Assembly: GCF_905147365.1 (NCBI RefSeq)
Contig: NC_056416.1
Location: forward strand, 3,430,001-3,494,000
DNA: 64,000 nucleotides
Direction of reading: 5' to 3'
Origin: Aricia agestis
Lineage: Eukaryota > Arthropoda > Insecta > Lepidoptera > Lycaenidae
In this document: in pieces, positions 55,201 through 64,000 of the stretch
Position numbering within the stretch: position 1 is the stretch's first letter
Layout of the letters: every line of letters begins with the position of its first letter
The notes under the pieces: generated by a model
Seen by the model: only the letters and a program-made list of their open reading frames with translations
Told to the model about the DNA's origin: nothing
The model's database searches: none
Position numbers and translations under genes: made by a program

Positions 55201-58150
55201 TACTTTACACTTCAGATATTCCAAAAATAGAAAACAGCACCATTGCGACCTTTGCAGATGACACAGCAATAATGGCTACAGGTGACACTCAAGCAGAAGC
55301 AGTGAAAAAAGTTCAGAAAGCTATTAACACCATATATGACTGGACAAAAAAGTGGCGAATAAAGCTAAATGAAACAAAATCAGTACATGTTGATTTTACG
55401 AATAAAAGACCAAACTATAACCCGGTATACATTAACAATACTGCTATACCGCACGAAAGCACCGCCAAATATCTCGGCATGACACTGGACTCCAAGCTTC
55501 GCTGGAAAGCTCATGTTAAAAAGAAGCGCGATGACTTGGAGCTACGCTACAGGAAAATGCATTGGCTGATTGGGAAAGAGTCATCCCTATCCATTAGTAA
55601 CAAAATACTCTTGTATAAACAAGTCCTTATGCCCGTATGGACTTATGGTATTCAGCTATGGGGATGTACCAAAAAGACTAATACCATGATGATACAAAGA
55701 TTTCAAAACAAAGTACTTAGATGCATTGTAAATGCACCCTGGTACATTAGAAACGAAGACCTACACCGGGACCTTAACGTGGACATGGTCTCTACAGTTA
55801 TAAAAAGATACGCCGAAGCTCACGAAAAGAGACTTCACCATCACGTGAATGTCGAGGCCATCCAGCTCCTCGACAACACGGACTTAGTTAGAAGACTGAA
55901 AAGGACAAAACCTCTTGAGTTAGTGTATTAGTGTTAAAATCAGTGTAAAAGACCTAAAGTGACTGTGATGAACACAAACAATAGTGTGTATTCTCCTTTA
56001 TAGAGACTTTAAGAAAGTGTTGATGGACACAATCTTAGTTAACTCTACTTAGCAGATTAAGTCAATGTAAAATTACTTATTAGTCTTAGTTAGGCTAGAT
56101 TGTAATAATTATGAAATACCTATACAGGTATTTTATGTATAAAAAAAAAAAAAAAAAAAAAAAAATAACACTTAAGATATATTAATGTGCAGAATTGTTT
56201 GTTATTTAATATTTAAATTTTCGTATCATTTACAAGGACATAAAATGATAGTTTTTATTACAGAAAAATAAATGATTCTTGCTTAATTTTGCAGTCTAGT
56301 TTCAGATAAACATGAATAAAACCAGTAGTCTACAGGTCCACTACTTACAGTGGAATCAAACATGGCTATTCCAGAGTGTGATATCCTTGCCTCCTCCAGC
56401 CACCCTGGTGGATACCCTAACATTCTCATCCTGTAGATATACATAGGTAGCTCATTCCTCTTGAGGCCCAGGGCATGTCTTAACTGCCCAGATATTCTGC
56501 CTGGAACCAGGTGGCCATATTTTTGATCATCCTCCACATGATATCGCCTGCAAATTGGTTAAAGACAAGAAATAAAATAAATACAGGAAAAAAAACAGAA
56601 AAAACGTCAGACCAGACTATGCCAATTCGATTGTATAGTCTAGCCTGACTTTTATCAGTCAGTTTTTTTATGACCCTTGCTATTATCAGTATTTAACAAC
56701 AACTCTTTTTTTTTAATAGCACCAGTATTTAAAATTTGCAATTGTTAAAAATAGTCATGATTGTAAACCAAAACAAAATAATGGCATTTTATTAAAATGA
56801 TAAATATTTTAAGTGTGCATAAAACATCTGTGTTATTTTCTATTTGTTAAACAACTAGAGTAATAATATTTAATTAGTACTCTGTCCTAATAAATACTAT
56901 TATTTTAGTTAAAGCCTATAATTATACTAACCCAACTCTAGGTCCCATATTCCTCCTCTTCTCTGCTATTCTTACATGATCCCGTGGTTTAGAACAGTCT
57001 CTGAGCGCATGCTCTCCGTCACAGTTAAAACAAATAGGACCCCTGCGTTGTAGTCTAGGTGACTCTTCCACTTTTTCTGGACTGTTAGAAATTAATGAAG
57101 TTACCTGTTAGGGATCAATAAACAATGAAATATAGAATATAAACTTAGCCAATTATGTTTGTTACAAAGATCAATTTAAAAAAACTCTATATATAAGGAT
57201 TTGATGTATATATAATAGGAGAATATCTTTAGACGAATACCAATACAAAAGTGCTAGTCTTATTTATCTAATATAGGTAACAACAGAATACTTTTCGAAC
57301 TTATTTGTAGACAATTTAACCAAGTTGATTTGGAAGAAACTGCAAAGATCTTAACATTTATGTACGGTTTCTGTAGGTATCATACAGTGTGTTTGTTAAT
57401 AAAGTAAACAACTGTCAGGTATACTTGAAATAATATTTGTAATTGTGTAAAACCTACTTGACTATATTTAGGTATTTCAATTGGTTCATTGTCGCATGGC
57501 GCAGTATCAATAAAGAAGATATTATCTTCTTCTTCTATGGGTTGACTAGTTTCCTTAGTTTCTTCTAAATCTTCCGGCCAAATATCAAGTTCTATATCTG
57601 TGTCATCACCGTCTTCTTCAATATTATGGTCGCAATTTAATTGGATGAGCCTAAGTAAGAATTCTTTGACTTGTTTCTTGTAGGTATTTGCTAAACGAGT
57701 ATCTTTGAACCTTATTGTCACTAGGGGAGTTCTGTTTTCGCATCCCACTACCCCCAAATCTGTGTTGGACGCCGGGGAGTCGATAACCATGTCCTCATTA
57801 AACAATATCGTGTTGGATTCGTCCACATTCTTTTTACTCGAGTCATCATCACTAAAGGTAATATCGTTTGTATCAATGTTGATTTGAACAATGTTGTCGT
57901 CCGTTTTCCCTCCATTCGTGTCGCCCGACTGAGATTGGTCAGTTGAATTTAAATCTTCCGTAATATCAACAACATCACAGATTTCTTCGTTTCCTTTCTT
58001 TGAATCTGCGTTCTCGGAAGGTGCACTTACAGCGTCAGCTTTCAAAACCTTCTTTTTAGATTCCTTGCATTCATCGTCACTGCTTATTTCTATATCGTCG
58101 TTGTCCAACTCGTATATAATGTCATTAACGCCAGCTTTTCTTTTCGCCAT
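45572..58150 (-). CDS. ZCCHC8: ZCCHC8 homologue, NEXT complex zinc-knuckle/PSP scaffold, 7 coding exons
   Basis: Coding exons in order are 57458-58150, 56932-57104, 56349-56547, 53933-54064, 53297-53474, 52537-52859 and 45572-46213, totalling 779 codons plus stop with all phases consistent. In vertebrates ZCCHC8 dimerises and holds the MTR4 helicase and RBM7 in the nuclear exosome targeting complex, which directs promoter-upstream and other short RNAs to the exosome. Visible domains are an acidic N-terminus, a CCHC knuckle (CFNCDGEHALRDC, about residue 250), a PSP domain (RRNMGP…; YIYRMRMLGYPPGWLEEA), a proline-rich linker (PPPPPPPP), and a C-terminal LTLDDLEKKKAMLLNALEGD and FENLPNSTGKYKKICSLLKK end matching the human C-terminal domain. 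The knuckle is C-X2-C-X3-H-X4-C, one residue shorter than the usual form. Introns carry a gypsy element and a LINE. Confidence 0.95.
46379..46644. mobile_element. TIR MITE with TA duplication (Tc1/mariner-like)
   Basis: Ends CCTAGCGGAATAGAG are inverted and flanked by TA (46377-46378 and 46645-46646). It is 266 bp without a convincing ORF, 20 bp from the gypsy LTR. Confidence 0.72.
46665..46820 (-). repeat. 3' LTR of the gypsy element
   Basis: Matches 52275-52423 except for a 7-bp insertion (AGTTTTT) and CCAGCC versus CCTGCC. TG…CA-type ends. Confidence 0.93.
47151..47424 (-). pseudogene. 3' part of the gypsy integrase, separated by the Helitron
   Basis: It encodes the second half of the integrase core: the second catalytic aspartate (VSDNMPFGS) and the glutamate region (SPRYPQSNGLSEKAV). 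The frame ends in stops after TPVAGLD; a further stretch with SPNQFIVKSEIL is readable in a shifted frame to about 46975, so a frameshift or small deletion is present. It lacks a start of its own and is a fragment of the ORF at 49052-52152. Confidence 0.85.
47425..49051 (-). mobile_element. Helitron (composite) inserted in the gypsy integrase
   Basis: On the minus strand it starts A|TCTATATATATAAAAATC at 49051 and ends CGCGGGCGAAGCCGCGCGGG then ACATCTAG|T at 47425. Without it the flanking integrase halves are continuous in frame, as expected for A|T insertion without duplication. A second 5'-end-like copy at about 48500-48574 suggests two nested or tandem Helitrons, and a 43-bp tandem duplication (AATCGGACAGAGTAACAAC) lies at about 48605-48690. 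Confidence 0.85.
49052..52152 (-). CDS. Gypsy gag-pol ORF (interrupted at the integrase)
   Basis: A single ORF of about 1033 element-derived residues. The order is: capsid-like gag (1-190), two zinc knuckles (residues 200-232, CGKCGKIHEPRKC and CVLCNKLNHFAVMC), aspartic protease (DTGAD at 292-296), reverse transcriptase (YYDD at 569-572), RNase H (TDSS at about 717) and integrase zinc finger and first core aspartate (about 945-1010). The last few codons of the open frame are Helitron sequence. Gag and pol are fused in one frame without a frameshift. ATG at 52152 lies about 120 bp after the 5' LTR. Confidence 0.92.
52275..52423 (-). repeat. 5' LTR of the gypsy element
   Basis: Starts TGTTTTATATC on the plus strand and ends CATAACA at 52423, next to GTCTG. 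Followed on the minus strand by the primer-binding site. Confidence 0.93.
52537..52859 (-). CDS. ZCCHC8: ZCCHC8 coding exon 6, proline-rich linker
   Basis: It begins EATEFPSVPPLPDEAPPPPP and includes a KDKTSPPKDKTSPSED repeat and an acidic region (ITNLDDSDVIILDEV). It ends PIPEEDLITLDEIS|gtgagt, phase 0. The human protein has a comparable PPLP-rich linker before its C-terminal domain. Confidence 0.9.
53297..53474 (-). CDS. ZCCHC8: ZCCHC8 coding exon 5
   Basis: EGHLYGIPPISDQDSKLAML through MELDSGD. MELDS matches a motif at the same place in human ZCCHC8. The acceptor is tgtttcag and the donor GATG|gttagt, phase 1. Confidence 0.9.
53581..53650 (+). repeat. Terminal segment of the 13592 repeat family
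   Basis: GACATGACGAATCTATAAGG and the AGGGTTCCG / CGGAACCCT stem-loop are nearly identical to 14168-14231. A Helitron-like fragment (ACTAGGTGACGCCCGCAACT … (GACA)n) follows at about 53680-53850, minus orientation. Confidence 0.7.
53933..54064 (-). CDS. ZCCHC8: ZCCHC8 coding exon 4
   Basis: Forty-four codons in phase 0/0: GSAILDPEEEDGECCEPGSK, DKFDIKKILDFPGFNVPASS RYVE. The FPGFNVP motif corresponds to YPGFN in human ZCCHC8. The acceptor lies only 46 bp from the LINE target site. Confidence 0.92.
54113..55931 (+). pseudogene. Reverse transcriptase of the jockey-like LINE, one in-frame stop
   Basis: The frame is open except for a TGA at 54900-54902, right after PDYQFGF. Motifs in order are KPGKPPHETKSYRPISLLPI, FLDVAQAFDKVWHEG, AGVPQGSVLGPVLY, FADD (55251-55262) and KYLGMTLDSKLRWKAH. 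The C-terminus ends LELVY at the stop codon ending 55931. With only one stop the copy is young or recently disabled. Confidence 0.92.
54113..56164 (+). mobile_element. 5'-truncated jockey-like LINE with 11-bp target duplication
   Basis: ATAACACTTAA flanks it at 54102-54112 and 56165-56175. It ends in a poly(A) of about 22 bases. It lies antisense to ZCCHC8 inside intron 3. Truncation removed ORF1 and the endonuclease, leaving the reverse transcriptase. Confidence 0.93.
56349..56547 (-). CDS. ZCCHC8: ZCCHC8 coding exon 3, PSP domain
   Basis: RYHVEDDQKYGHLVPGRISG, QLRHALGLKRNELP and YIYRMRMLGYPPGWLEEA. YRMRxLGYPPGWL is the signature of the PSP (proline-rich, spliceosome-associated) domain. Acceptor tttgcag, donor TCCACT|gtaagt. 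Confidence 0.95.
56932..57104 (-). CDS. ZCCHC8: ZCCHC8 coding exon 2, CCHC zinc knuckle
   Basis: VTSLISNSPEKVEESPRLQR then GPICFNCDGEHALRDCSKPR and DHVRIAEKRRNMGPRV. The knuckle has three residues between the second Cys and His instead of four. The acceptor is ctaacag and the donor GTTGG|gttagt. Confidence 0.93.
57458..58150 (-). CDS. ZCCHC8: ZCCHC8 coding exon 1
   Basis: 231 codons from the ATG at 58150. It opens MAKRKAGVNDIIYELDNDD and is strongly acidic with Asp/Ser-rich stretches (ITFSDDDSSKK, EEDGDDTDIELDIW). TPLVTIRFKDTRLANTYKKQ resembles the conserved block before the knuckle in human ZCCHC8. The donor is AGTCAA|gtaggt. The start is chosen because it is the first ATG and upstream sequence is AT-rich. 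Confidence 0.9.
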
Positions 58151-59533
58151 AATTTTTTAAACACGTCATTAACTTTATATTATAATTTAGCGATATCCTA
58201 AGTTTCTTTAAATAGCACTATTTATTCCTAATTTCCATTTGTATTTTCTTCTTCTTCCTATTTTTCTTTTACAACACGAATTCACGCTGGAAGTCGATGA
58301 ACCTGTCATGTGTTCTGTCAATGTCATCTGTCTACTGTCAGTTTTTTTTTTCTTATTATGGCACTTCGGCTATTTAACCATGGCCAGTGTCGAGTATATT
58401 ATGGCGGGAAAACAATATATACTATTTTCAAATTTCAGCATCGTTTTTCTATAATTATTGTCAGGTCTAAAGTCTAGTCAAAGTTTAAGTTATAAAAGTC
58501 AATACAGTCAAGTCAAGAAGTCGATTCAGCAACGTGGTAGACGTAAGATGCTTCACTGAAACCAGGGCTTCAAACACCGGTATTTTTTCATAACTTTATT
58601 GCTTCAAGGGCATAGATAACGGTATGAAAATTTACCCGATACTAGAAATAACGGTAAAAATTGGAATTAATACCGGTAAATGTTATAACGGTAAATATAT
58701 GTTCTTTGATAACGTTACCTACCTTTTGTAAAATAAGTAATTAATTTAATCAGTCAATTCAGTATGCAGTATGCACAAAATTAAACTAGACGTGTCTGGT
58801 GACCAGTAGGTATATAATATTATAGGAAAAATGACGTCTAATGAGAATCACATAGTCAGTACTCAGTAGTTCAGTGCTCAGTATCTTTGTTTAAATATTA
58901 CTAATTTATGGTTTGTATAGTAAATTATTGTATTGTCAGCACGTGCGCCGTGCGCTGGCTGCCGGACGGACTCTGTTGTTTTGCAGACGACGGGGCGAGG
59001 TGGTACACAAAGCACACACCGAGTGGAGGCAGTCAGTTCAGCGGGGCTAAAATGGTCGTATAGCAATTCCTCTCAATCAATTCACAAAATGAATTGTCAA
59101 AACTGTCAAAGTCACGAATGTCAAATTTAGACCAATTCAATTGGTCTAAATTCGTACTAATTTTTAAATTTCAGTCTGAAACTTTCGATGGTGTTTTGGA
59201 AGAAACATAAATAGCACGTTTCTGGATATTGCATCACTTTCCTACACTTGTGCACTATAACGAATATCTAATGGTTATTATCCTACCAATATTACACATT
59301 AAAAACCCAGATAACACAATTTTAGGAAAATAATACAAAAAGTAAAAACACAACTCACTTCACATTCCCGGCAAATTTATTATTTATCAGAATCACTTAC
59401 TTTAAAAAAAAAGTGCACATGACAGATGTCACATGTCAATCGAACTGTTGTTATTTGTAATTTGTGGTAATTTGAGGTTGTGTAAAAATATTAAGAATTT
59501 GGCGATTAAATTTAAAATAGTTAATTTATTATC
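58151..59533. promoter_or_regulatory. Shared upstream region of ZCCHC8 and mRpS22
   Basis: The two start codons face away from each other across 1.38 kb, so both promoters should lie here. No TATA or initiator could be assigned with confidence. The region holds ATAACGGTAAA-type repeats at about 58610-58720 and a 29-bp inverted repeat at 59124-59152 (AATTTAGACCAATT around one C). Confidence 0.45.
59124..59152. repeat. 14-bp-arm hairpin
   Basis: AATTTAGACCAATT, one central C, then its inverse. It contains CCAAT/ATTGG words on both strands. It lies about 380 bp upstream of the mRpS22 start codon. Confidence 0.8.
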
Positions 59534-59648
59534 ATGTCCTTACTAAAGCTATTACAAAATAACGTGAAACACGTAAAAAAATGTCACAATGAAAAACAAA
59601 TAATCTTAATTTCTCATAGAAAACTGAGTTTCGTTCCTTCGGTCTATG
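59534..59648 (+). CDS. mRpS22: mRpS22 coding exon 1
   Basis: Thirty-eight codons plus one base; the presequence-like N-terminus. Donor GTCTATG|gtaaga. Confidence 0.9.
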
Positions 59649-60297
59649 GTAAGATGAATTGTATTGCCTAAAATCTAGTACCTAACATGTTTTTTACGTA
59701 AACACTGTATTAAAAATCTAAATTTCATGTTAAAGATACGGAAGATCCAGCTCCAAAGTTTTTTTCACCAAATGTGCAAACACTTTTGAAACGTTTGACT
59801 CGCCCAGATTTCGCCAAGGTGTTTCGCAAAAGAACTACTGCTGACATACCTCATTTGAAGACGCCTATTTACAAGTTTCTAACTGAAGAAGATTTACAAA
59901 TAGAGAGGGCGAAAGCAAACAAAAAAGCAAAAAAATTACTTCAAATGCCGCCAGTTGTAAAGGTATGATGTTAAAAGCATATTTTTATTTGTTAGTATCT
60001 GTGCTTAAAATTCATTTTGATTCAAATGTAATCCAAAATTGTATTTAATAAAACATTTAAATTGGTAGCATTATAGCGGCCCAGGCTTGGCTTTGTTCAA
60101 ATTTTTGTACAATTAATTGAAACAGATTATAGCTGTTCTTTCCTATGTTACTATAAATCATAATATTTTCAGATCCAAGGACACATAAGTGAAGTTTTGT
60201 CAAAAGACCCAGCACTGCAGGGCTATGATTCAGCAACATATTTATTCACTGATATTACATTTGGTGTGCGAAATGAAGAACGATTTATCGTACAGAG
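59534..60297 (+). CDS. mRpS22: Mitochondrial small-subunit ribosomal protein mS22, first 3 coding exons
   Basis: Exons 59534-59648, 59736-59962 and 60173-60297 give 155 complete codons; the rest lies right of the window beyond a LINE-filled intron. The N-terminus (MSLLKLLQNNVKHVKKCHNE) is basic and Asp-poor, as expected for a mitochondrial presequence. Conserved blocks against human MRPS22 are SPNVQTLLKRLTRPDFAKVF, KTPIYKFLTEEDLQ, KLLQMPPVVK and YLFTDITFGVRNEERFIVQR (human: [20 protein letters not shown] as I recall). The protein belongs to the animal-specific part of the 28S mitoribosomal subunit. Splice junctions are GT-AG with phases 1, 0 and 2. Confidence 0.94.
59736..59962 (+). CDS. mRpS22: mRpS22 coding exon 2
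   Basis: DTEDPAPKFFSPNVQTLLKR through LLQMPPVVK. Acceptor gttaaag, donor GTAAAG|gtatga. Contains the most conserved N-terminal block of mS22. Confidence 0.93.
60173..60297 (+). CDS. mRpS22: mRpS22 coding exon 3
   Basis: IQGHISEVLSKDPALQGYDS through NEERFIVQR; acceptor tattttcag, donor CAGAG|gtaatc, phase 2. No later exon is visible before the window ends. Confidence 0.93.
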
Positions 60298-60495
60298 GTA
60301 ATCCTAATATTTTGTTGGACAAATTAAACACTTATTTAAACTTTTAAATGCTTTTGCTAATGGTGAACTTAAGTTGAATAAGCCCGCGTCGCACCGTGCT
60401 AGCGATCGCATGCACTTACTGCATAACCCGTATTTGCTATCGTTGCAATATCTCAATAGTGATGTGCAAGTGGCGCATTATCGATACTGTTCGTG

Positions 60496-61757
60496 ATGGA
60501 CAAATACGTTACTCGCGTTGACCACAATCCAGGTCCAGCCAAGAGAGCGGCTGACGAGCAAGTCGATTGGCGCAAACCAAAGAAGACCTTCAAATTTAGA
60601 CCCAGTGTCTTAGACCCACAACTTCAAGTCAACAATAGTTTCAGTCCACTATCGACAGGGGATAGCCAGGATGTTTTCCAGTTCTCATCTTCTACTACCC
60701 CTGGACTAAAGGTAAACAAAGTTCCACCTATATATCTGGAAATTAAAGAAGGATGGTAGCACCCTATTATTACGACCCTGATAACCAAATATACTAATAA
60801 CTTTCACCTTAAGTATGTTAGCAAAAGACAGGTTGCTGTCTTTTGCACCAAGTCTGAGGAACATCAAGCACTCAAGGAGGGATTACGGTGTGAAAATGTT
60901 TCCTTCTATACATACACCAGAAAGATGAGAAACCATATAGAGTTGTAATTCGTGGTTTACCTGAAAACATGGAAAACTCCGTCTGTGATGAAGCTAAATC
61001 CAAGGGATTTAACCCAACTAATGTTAAAATGATTAAAAGTAATGATACTATGGATAAAGTGTTTTCTCCGCTATATATAGTTGAATTACCTGTTGGAAGT
61101 GACATAACCAAATTTCGGCAAATGACTCGCCTTTGCCACTGCGTAGTTAAAATGGAGAAATATAGACCTAAAAACCATTTGGGTACACAATGTTTTCGCT
61201 GTCAACGATTTGGACATGCGTCGCGCAATTGCAATTTTCCATCTCGCTGTGTTAAATGCGGACTTGATCACAACTCTAAGGATTGTCAAAAAGATAAAAC
61301 AACACCAGCGTGCTGCTGTAACTGCAAAGAAGATCATACTGCAAGTTATAGTAGATGCAAGGAACGGCTCACGTATATAAACAACTTGCAGCGAAACAAA
61401 GCTTCTCACCAAAAACCCACGTCTCAGAAAGGAGTCGCGTTAGTACAAACGGCTAACCAACAACAACCAAAAAGAAACCAACATCTGGAAGTGAAAACCT
61501 ATGCATCCTGGGCTGATGTTATCTCGAACAAACCTAGACATAATGAAAAATATGTCGTATCACCACAAACTGAACGTCCTTCTAACATCCAGCAGGTTAG
61601 CCAACCACAAGAAATAAGTACCACCCCCGATGAAGCTACCGCTGAAATCATACATATCTTATCTCAAATTAAGTTTATTAAACATAAATTTCTATCATGT
61701 AATAACCTTATGGATAAGGTATTGATAATTTTAAATCACTTAGGTAACTATGTCTAA
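60496..61757 (+). pseudogene. LINE ORF1 (gag-like), disrupted
   Basis: The first part (60496-60759) starts MDKYVTRVDHNPGPAK and ends at TAG in KEGW-stop. The frame resumes after at least one shift and is open from 60969. Three consecutive knuckles are CFRCQRFGHASRNC, CVKCGLDHNSKDC and CCNCKEDHTASYSRC, the arrangement seen in jockey-clade gag. It ends at TAA overlapping the ORF2 ATG (ATGTCTAA at 61750-61757). Confidence 0.87.
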
Positions 61758-64000
61758 GTTAGATATTATGTACTGGAATGCTGATGGCCTTCAGGGTAAA
61801 CGTGACGAGCTCATGAATTTGCTGTCTTCTCCGTCCTGTGCTGATATTGTCGCAATTTGCGAAACCAGACTTACAAACAATATTAAGTTAATTTTTCCGG
61901 GATACATACTTTATCGGGCTGACAAACAACATAATGGTAAGGGACAAGGAGTGGCTTTGTTGGTAAAATGTAATATAAAGCACTCACAGATTGCGATCCC
62001 AGTCACTAACAATATAGAAGCCATTGGTGTGGAAATCCTTTCCCCAGATAAACGTTTAATTGTCTTATCCATCTATCAGTCACCCAACAAAAGACTTAAC
62101 GAATATGATCTTAACGTCCTTATGAATCTTGGACCCAGTGTGCTCATGATGGGCGATTTCAATGCGCGTCACCCTTATTGGTACTGCTAATCGCAACGGT
62201 AATATTCTTTACAATTACCTCCTTAAAAATGATTTTAATCTTTTTGCTCCTCGTGATCCCACTCTTGTCCATTACAATGATAAATTTACACCTACTTTGC
62301 CGGACCTTTTAATCACTCGTAACGTATTCTATGTTCATGACATCCACACTAAGTCTGCCCTCTCATCAAATCATTTTCCCGTTAAATTTAGTATAGATTT
62401 TAATATTAGCTACAGCACTAGATTGTTACACAATTTTGCCAAGGCTGATTGGCCTAAGTACAAAACCTTACTCAATAACGAGATAAGTCTTTCTTGTGAA
62501 ATGCCTAAATCAGAATTAGAAGTTGAAAATGCTATAAGTGCATTTCAATCATCAGTTCTTTTAGCTAGAGATCGTAGTATTCCATTAAATAATATGTCCA
62601 ATAAAAATTCCCTTCCTAGAAATATTATACGATTAATTAAACTCAAAAATAGACTAAGGAGACAACACGCTCGCCTTAATATTAATTATAACGATAAAAA
62701 ACACATTCGTACACAAATATCTTTATTACAAAATGAAATAAAATATCGCATTAAAAGGTTTAATGATGAACACTGGAATCAAAAGTTAAATAAAATTGCA
62801 TGTCCGAGTACCGATTTATTCCGAATTGTTAAATCCCTAAAAAGAAGTGCCAATGACACCATGGTGCCTCTAAGAAAAAGTGATGGTTCATTTACCACCA
62901 ACACAGAAGAACAATGCCAAGCGTTGGCTTCTGCTTTTGTCGAAAACTTAAAATTAACATTCTCTTGGAATTCAGATAGTAACGATTCTGTTGAACAATC
63001 TATTCGAAACTTAGATAATCTCCATGGACCCCATATGTATCGTCTAGTTCGGCCTAGTGAAGTAAAAAATTTAATTCGCAAATTAAAAATTAATAAGTCC
63101 CCTGGTCTTGATGACATTAGTAACATATTACTTAAATACTTACCCTATAAAGCGATTATATTCATTACCAAAACGTTTAAATTATTTTCCAAAAATATGG
63201 AAAACAGCTAAAGTGATTGCTCTGAAAAAACCGGGAAAAGACCCTTCTATTCCAGTAAATTATCGCCCCATCAGCTTGTTGCCTGGTCTTGGAAAATTAT
63301 TTGAAAAAATAATTTACTCAAGGCTCAGTAGGGAAGTTGAACATCTTTTGATAAACGAGCAGTTTGGCTTTCGCTCTTCACACTCCACGGTACAACAACT
63401 TGCTAGGGTAGCTGAGATTATTTCACATAACCTGAATTTAATGAAAACCACCGGTATGTTACTACTCGACCTCGAAAAAGCTTTCGATACTGTGTGGCAT
63501 AAAGGATTGTTGCATAAAATGATGAAATTCGTACCACTTCATTTTGTTAAACTCATAAAATCCTACTTGTCCGATCGAACATTTACAGTCCACATTAACA
63601 GCACTGTTTCATCGCCACATGCCGTGCCCGCAGGAGTCCCTCAAGGATCTATCTTGGGACCTTACCTGTTTCTCCTTTTCCTAAACGACATACCTATTCA
63701 GCCTCATACTCTCTTAGCTTGCTATGCTGATGATACCGCAGCTTTAGCCTCGGACTGCGATATAGATGTTGTGATAGACCGATTGCAGCTTGCACTTAAT
63801 CAGTTATTGAATTATTTCAATCGATGGAAACTTAAATTTAATGAAACTAAAACGGAAGCTATACTATTTACTAGAAAGCGCAAACTTCCTGTGCGTACTA
63901 TTAAAATTAATGACTTTTCCATACCGTGGAGTACTAATGTAAAATATCTTGGATTAACTCTTGATAAAAAACTAAATTGGACTAAACATATCGAATCAAC
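61750..64000 (+). pseudogene. LINE ORF2: endonuclease and reverse transcriptase, two frameshifts
   Basis: The endonuclease opens MYWNADGLQGKRDELM, with VAICETRL, MMGDFNARH and SSNHFPV motifs. The frame changes near 62165-62190 and again near 63165-63187. The reverse transcriptase shows KKPGKDPSIPVNYRPISLLP, LLLDLEKAFDTVWHKG, AGVPQGSILGPYLF, YADD (63723-63734) and KYLGLTLDKKLNW, then the window ends. Confidence 0.9.

Larger units (their letters stand above)
60380..64000 (+). mobile_element. Jockey-like LINE, nearly full length, running off the window
   Basis: A GC-richer leader starts near 60380, then come ORF1 with three zinc knuckles, ORF2 endonuclease and reverse transcriptase. The element lies in the mRpS22 intron after exon 3, same strand as the gene. 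The exact 5' end and target duplication cannot be set because the 3' end is outside the window. Confidence 0.88.

Overview
The window is eukaryotic nuclear DNA from an insect, almost certainly a lepidopteran (moth or butterfly). The evidence is four intron-containing genes whose closest recalled relatives are insect or animal proteins, Helitron ends with the CTAG|T / A|TC signature, tRNA-derived SINEs, jockey-like and RTE-like LINEs, and many MITEs. No bacterial or viral genome features, CRISPR arrays, rRNA genes or stand-alone tRNA genes were seen. Exons were found by reading both strands for conserved family motifs and GT/AG boundaries; every reported junction keeps the reading frame.

Layout. 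(1) About 1-26.8 kb, minus strand: the sodium- and chloride-dependent dopamine transporter (DAT, SLC6 family). Eleven coding exons cover TM1 to TM12. The C-terminal exon lies beyond the left edge and the 5' end is unresolved; a possible 5' non-coding exon lies at 34.8 kb. The 15-kb intron between the TM1 and TM2 exons is packed with transposon debris. (2) About 35-40 kb: intergenic repeats, including a 5'-truncated RTE-like LINE and a hAT-type MITE that itself carries two nested MITEs. (3) 40.06-42.65 kb, plus strand: SMIM14, a 98-residue single-pass membrane protein in three coding exons. (4) 45.57-58.15 kb, minus strand: ZCCHC8, the zinc-knuckle/PSP-domain scaffold of the nuclear exosome targeting (NEXT) complex, seven coding exons, 779 codons. 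Its last intron holds a complete 5.8-kb Ty3/gypsy element with a Helitron inside its integrase, and its third intron holds a 2-kb jockey-like LINE with an 11-bp target duplication. (5) 59.53 kb to the right edge, plus strand: mRpS22 (mitochondrial small-subunit ribosomal protein), divergent from ZCCHC8 across a 1.4-kb shared upstream region. Three coding exons are present, and the following intron is occupied by a long jockey-like LINE that runs off the window.

The host genes do not form a pathway: a neuronal plasma-membrane transporter, an ER-type small membrane protein, a nuclear RNA-decay adaptor and a mitoribosomal protein. What links the window is layered transposition. Several insertion events can be ordered from target-site duplications and from paralogous empty sites inside the window: two MITEs inside a hAT MITE, a hAT MITE inside a Helitron, and a Helitron inside a gypsy element. 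The most unusual structural feature is a 594-bp direct duplication at 2.3-3.5 kb with an inverted 83-bp piece between the copies. It forms a perfect 78-bp hairpin and is either a template-switch footprint or an assembly artefact. I did not find a convincing new multi-gene system.
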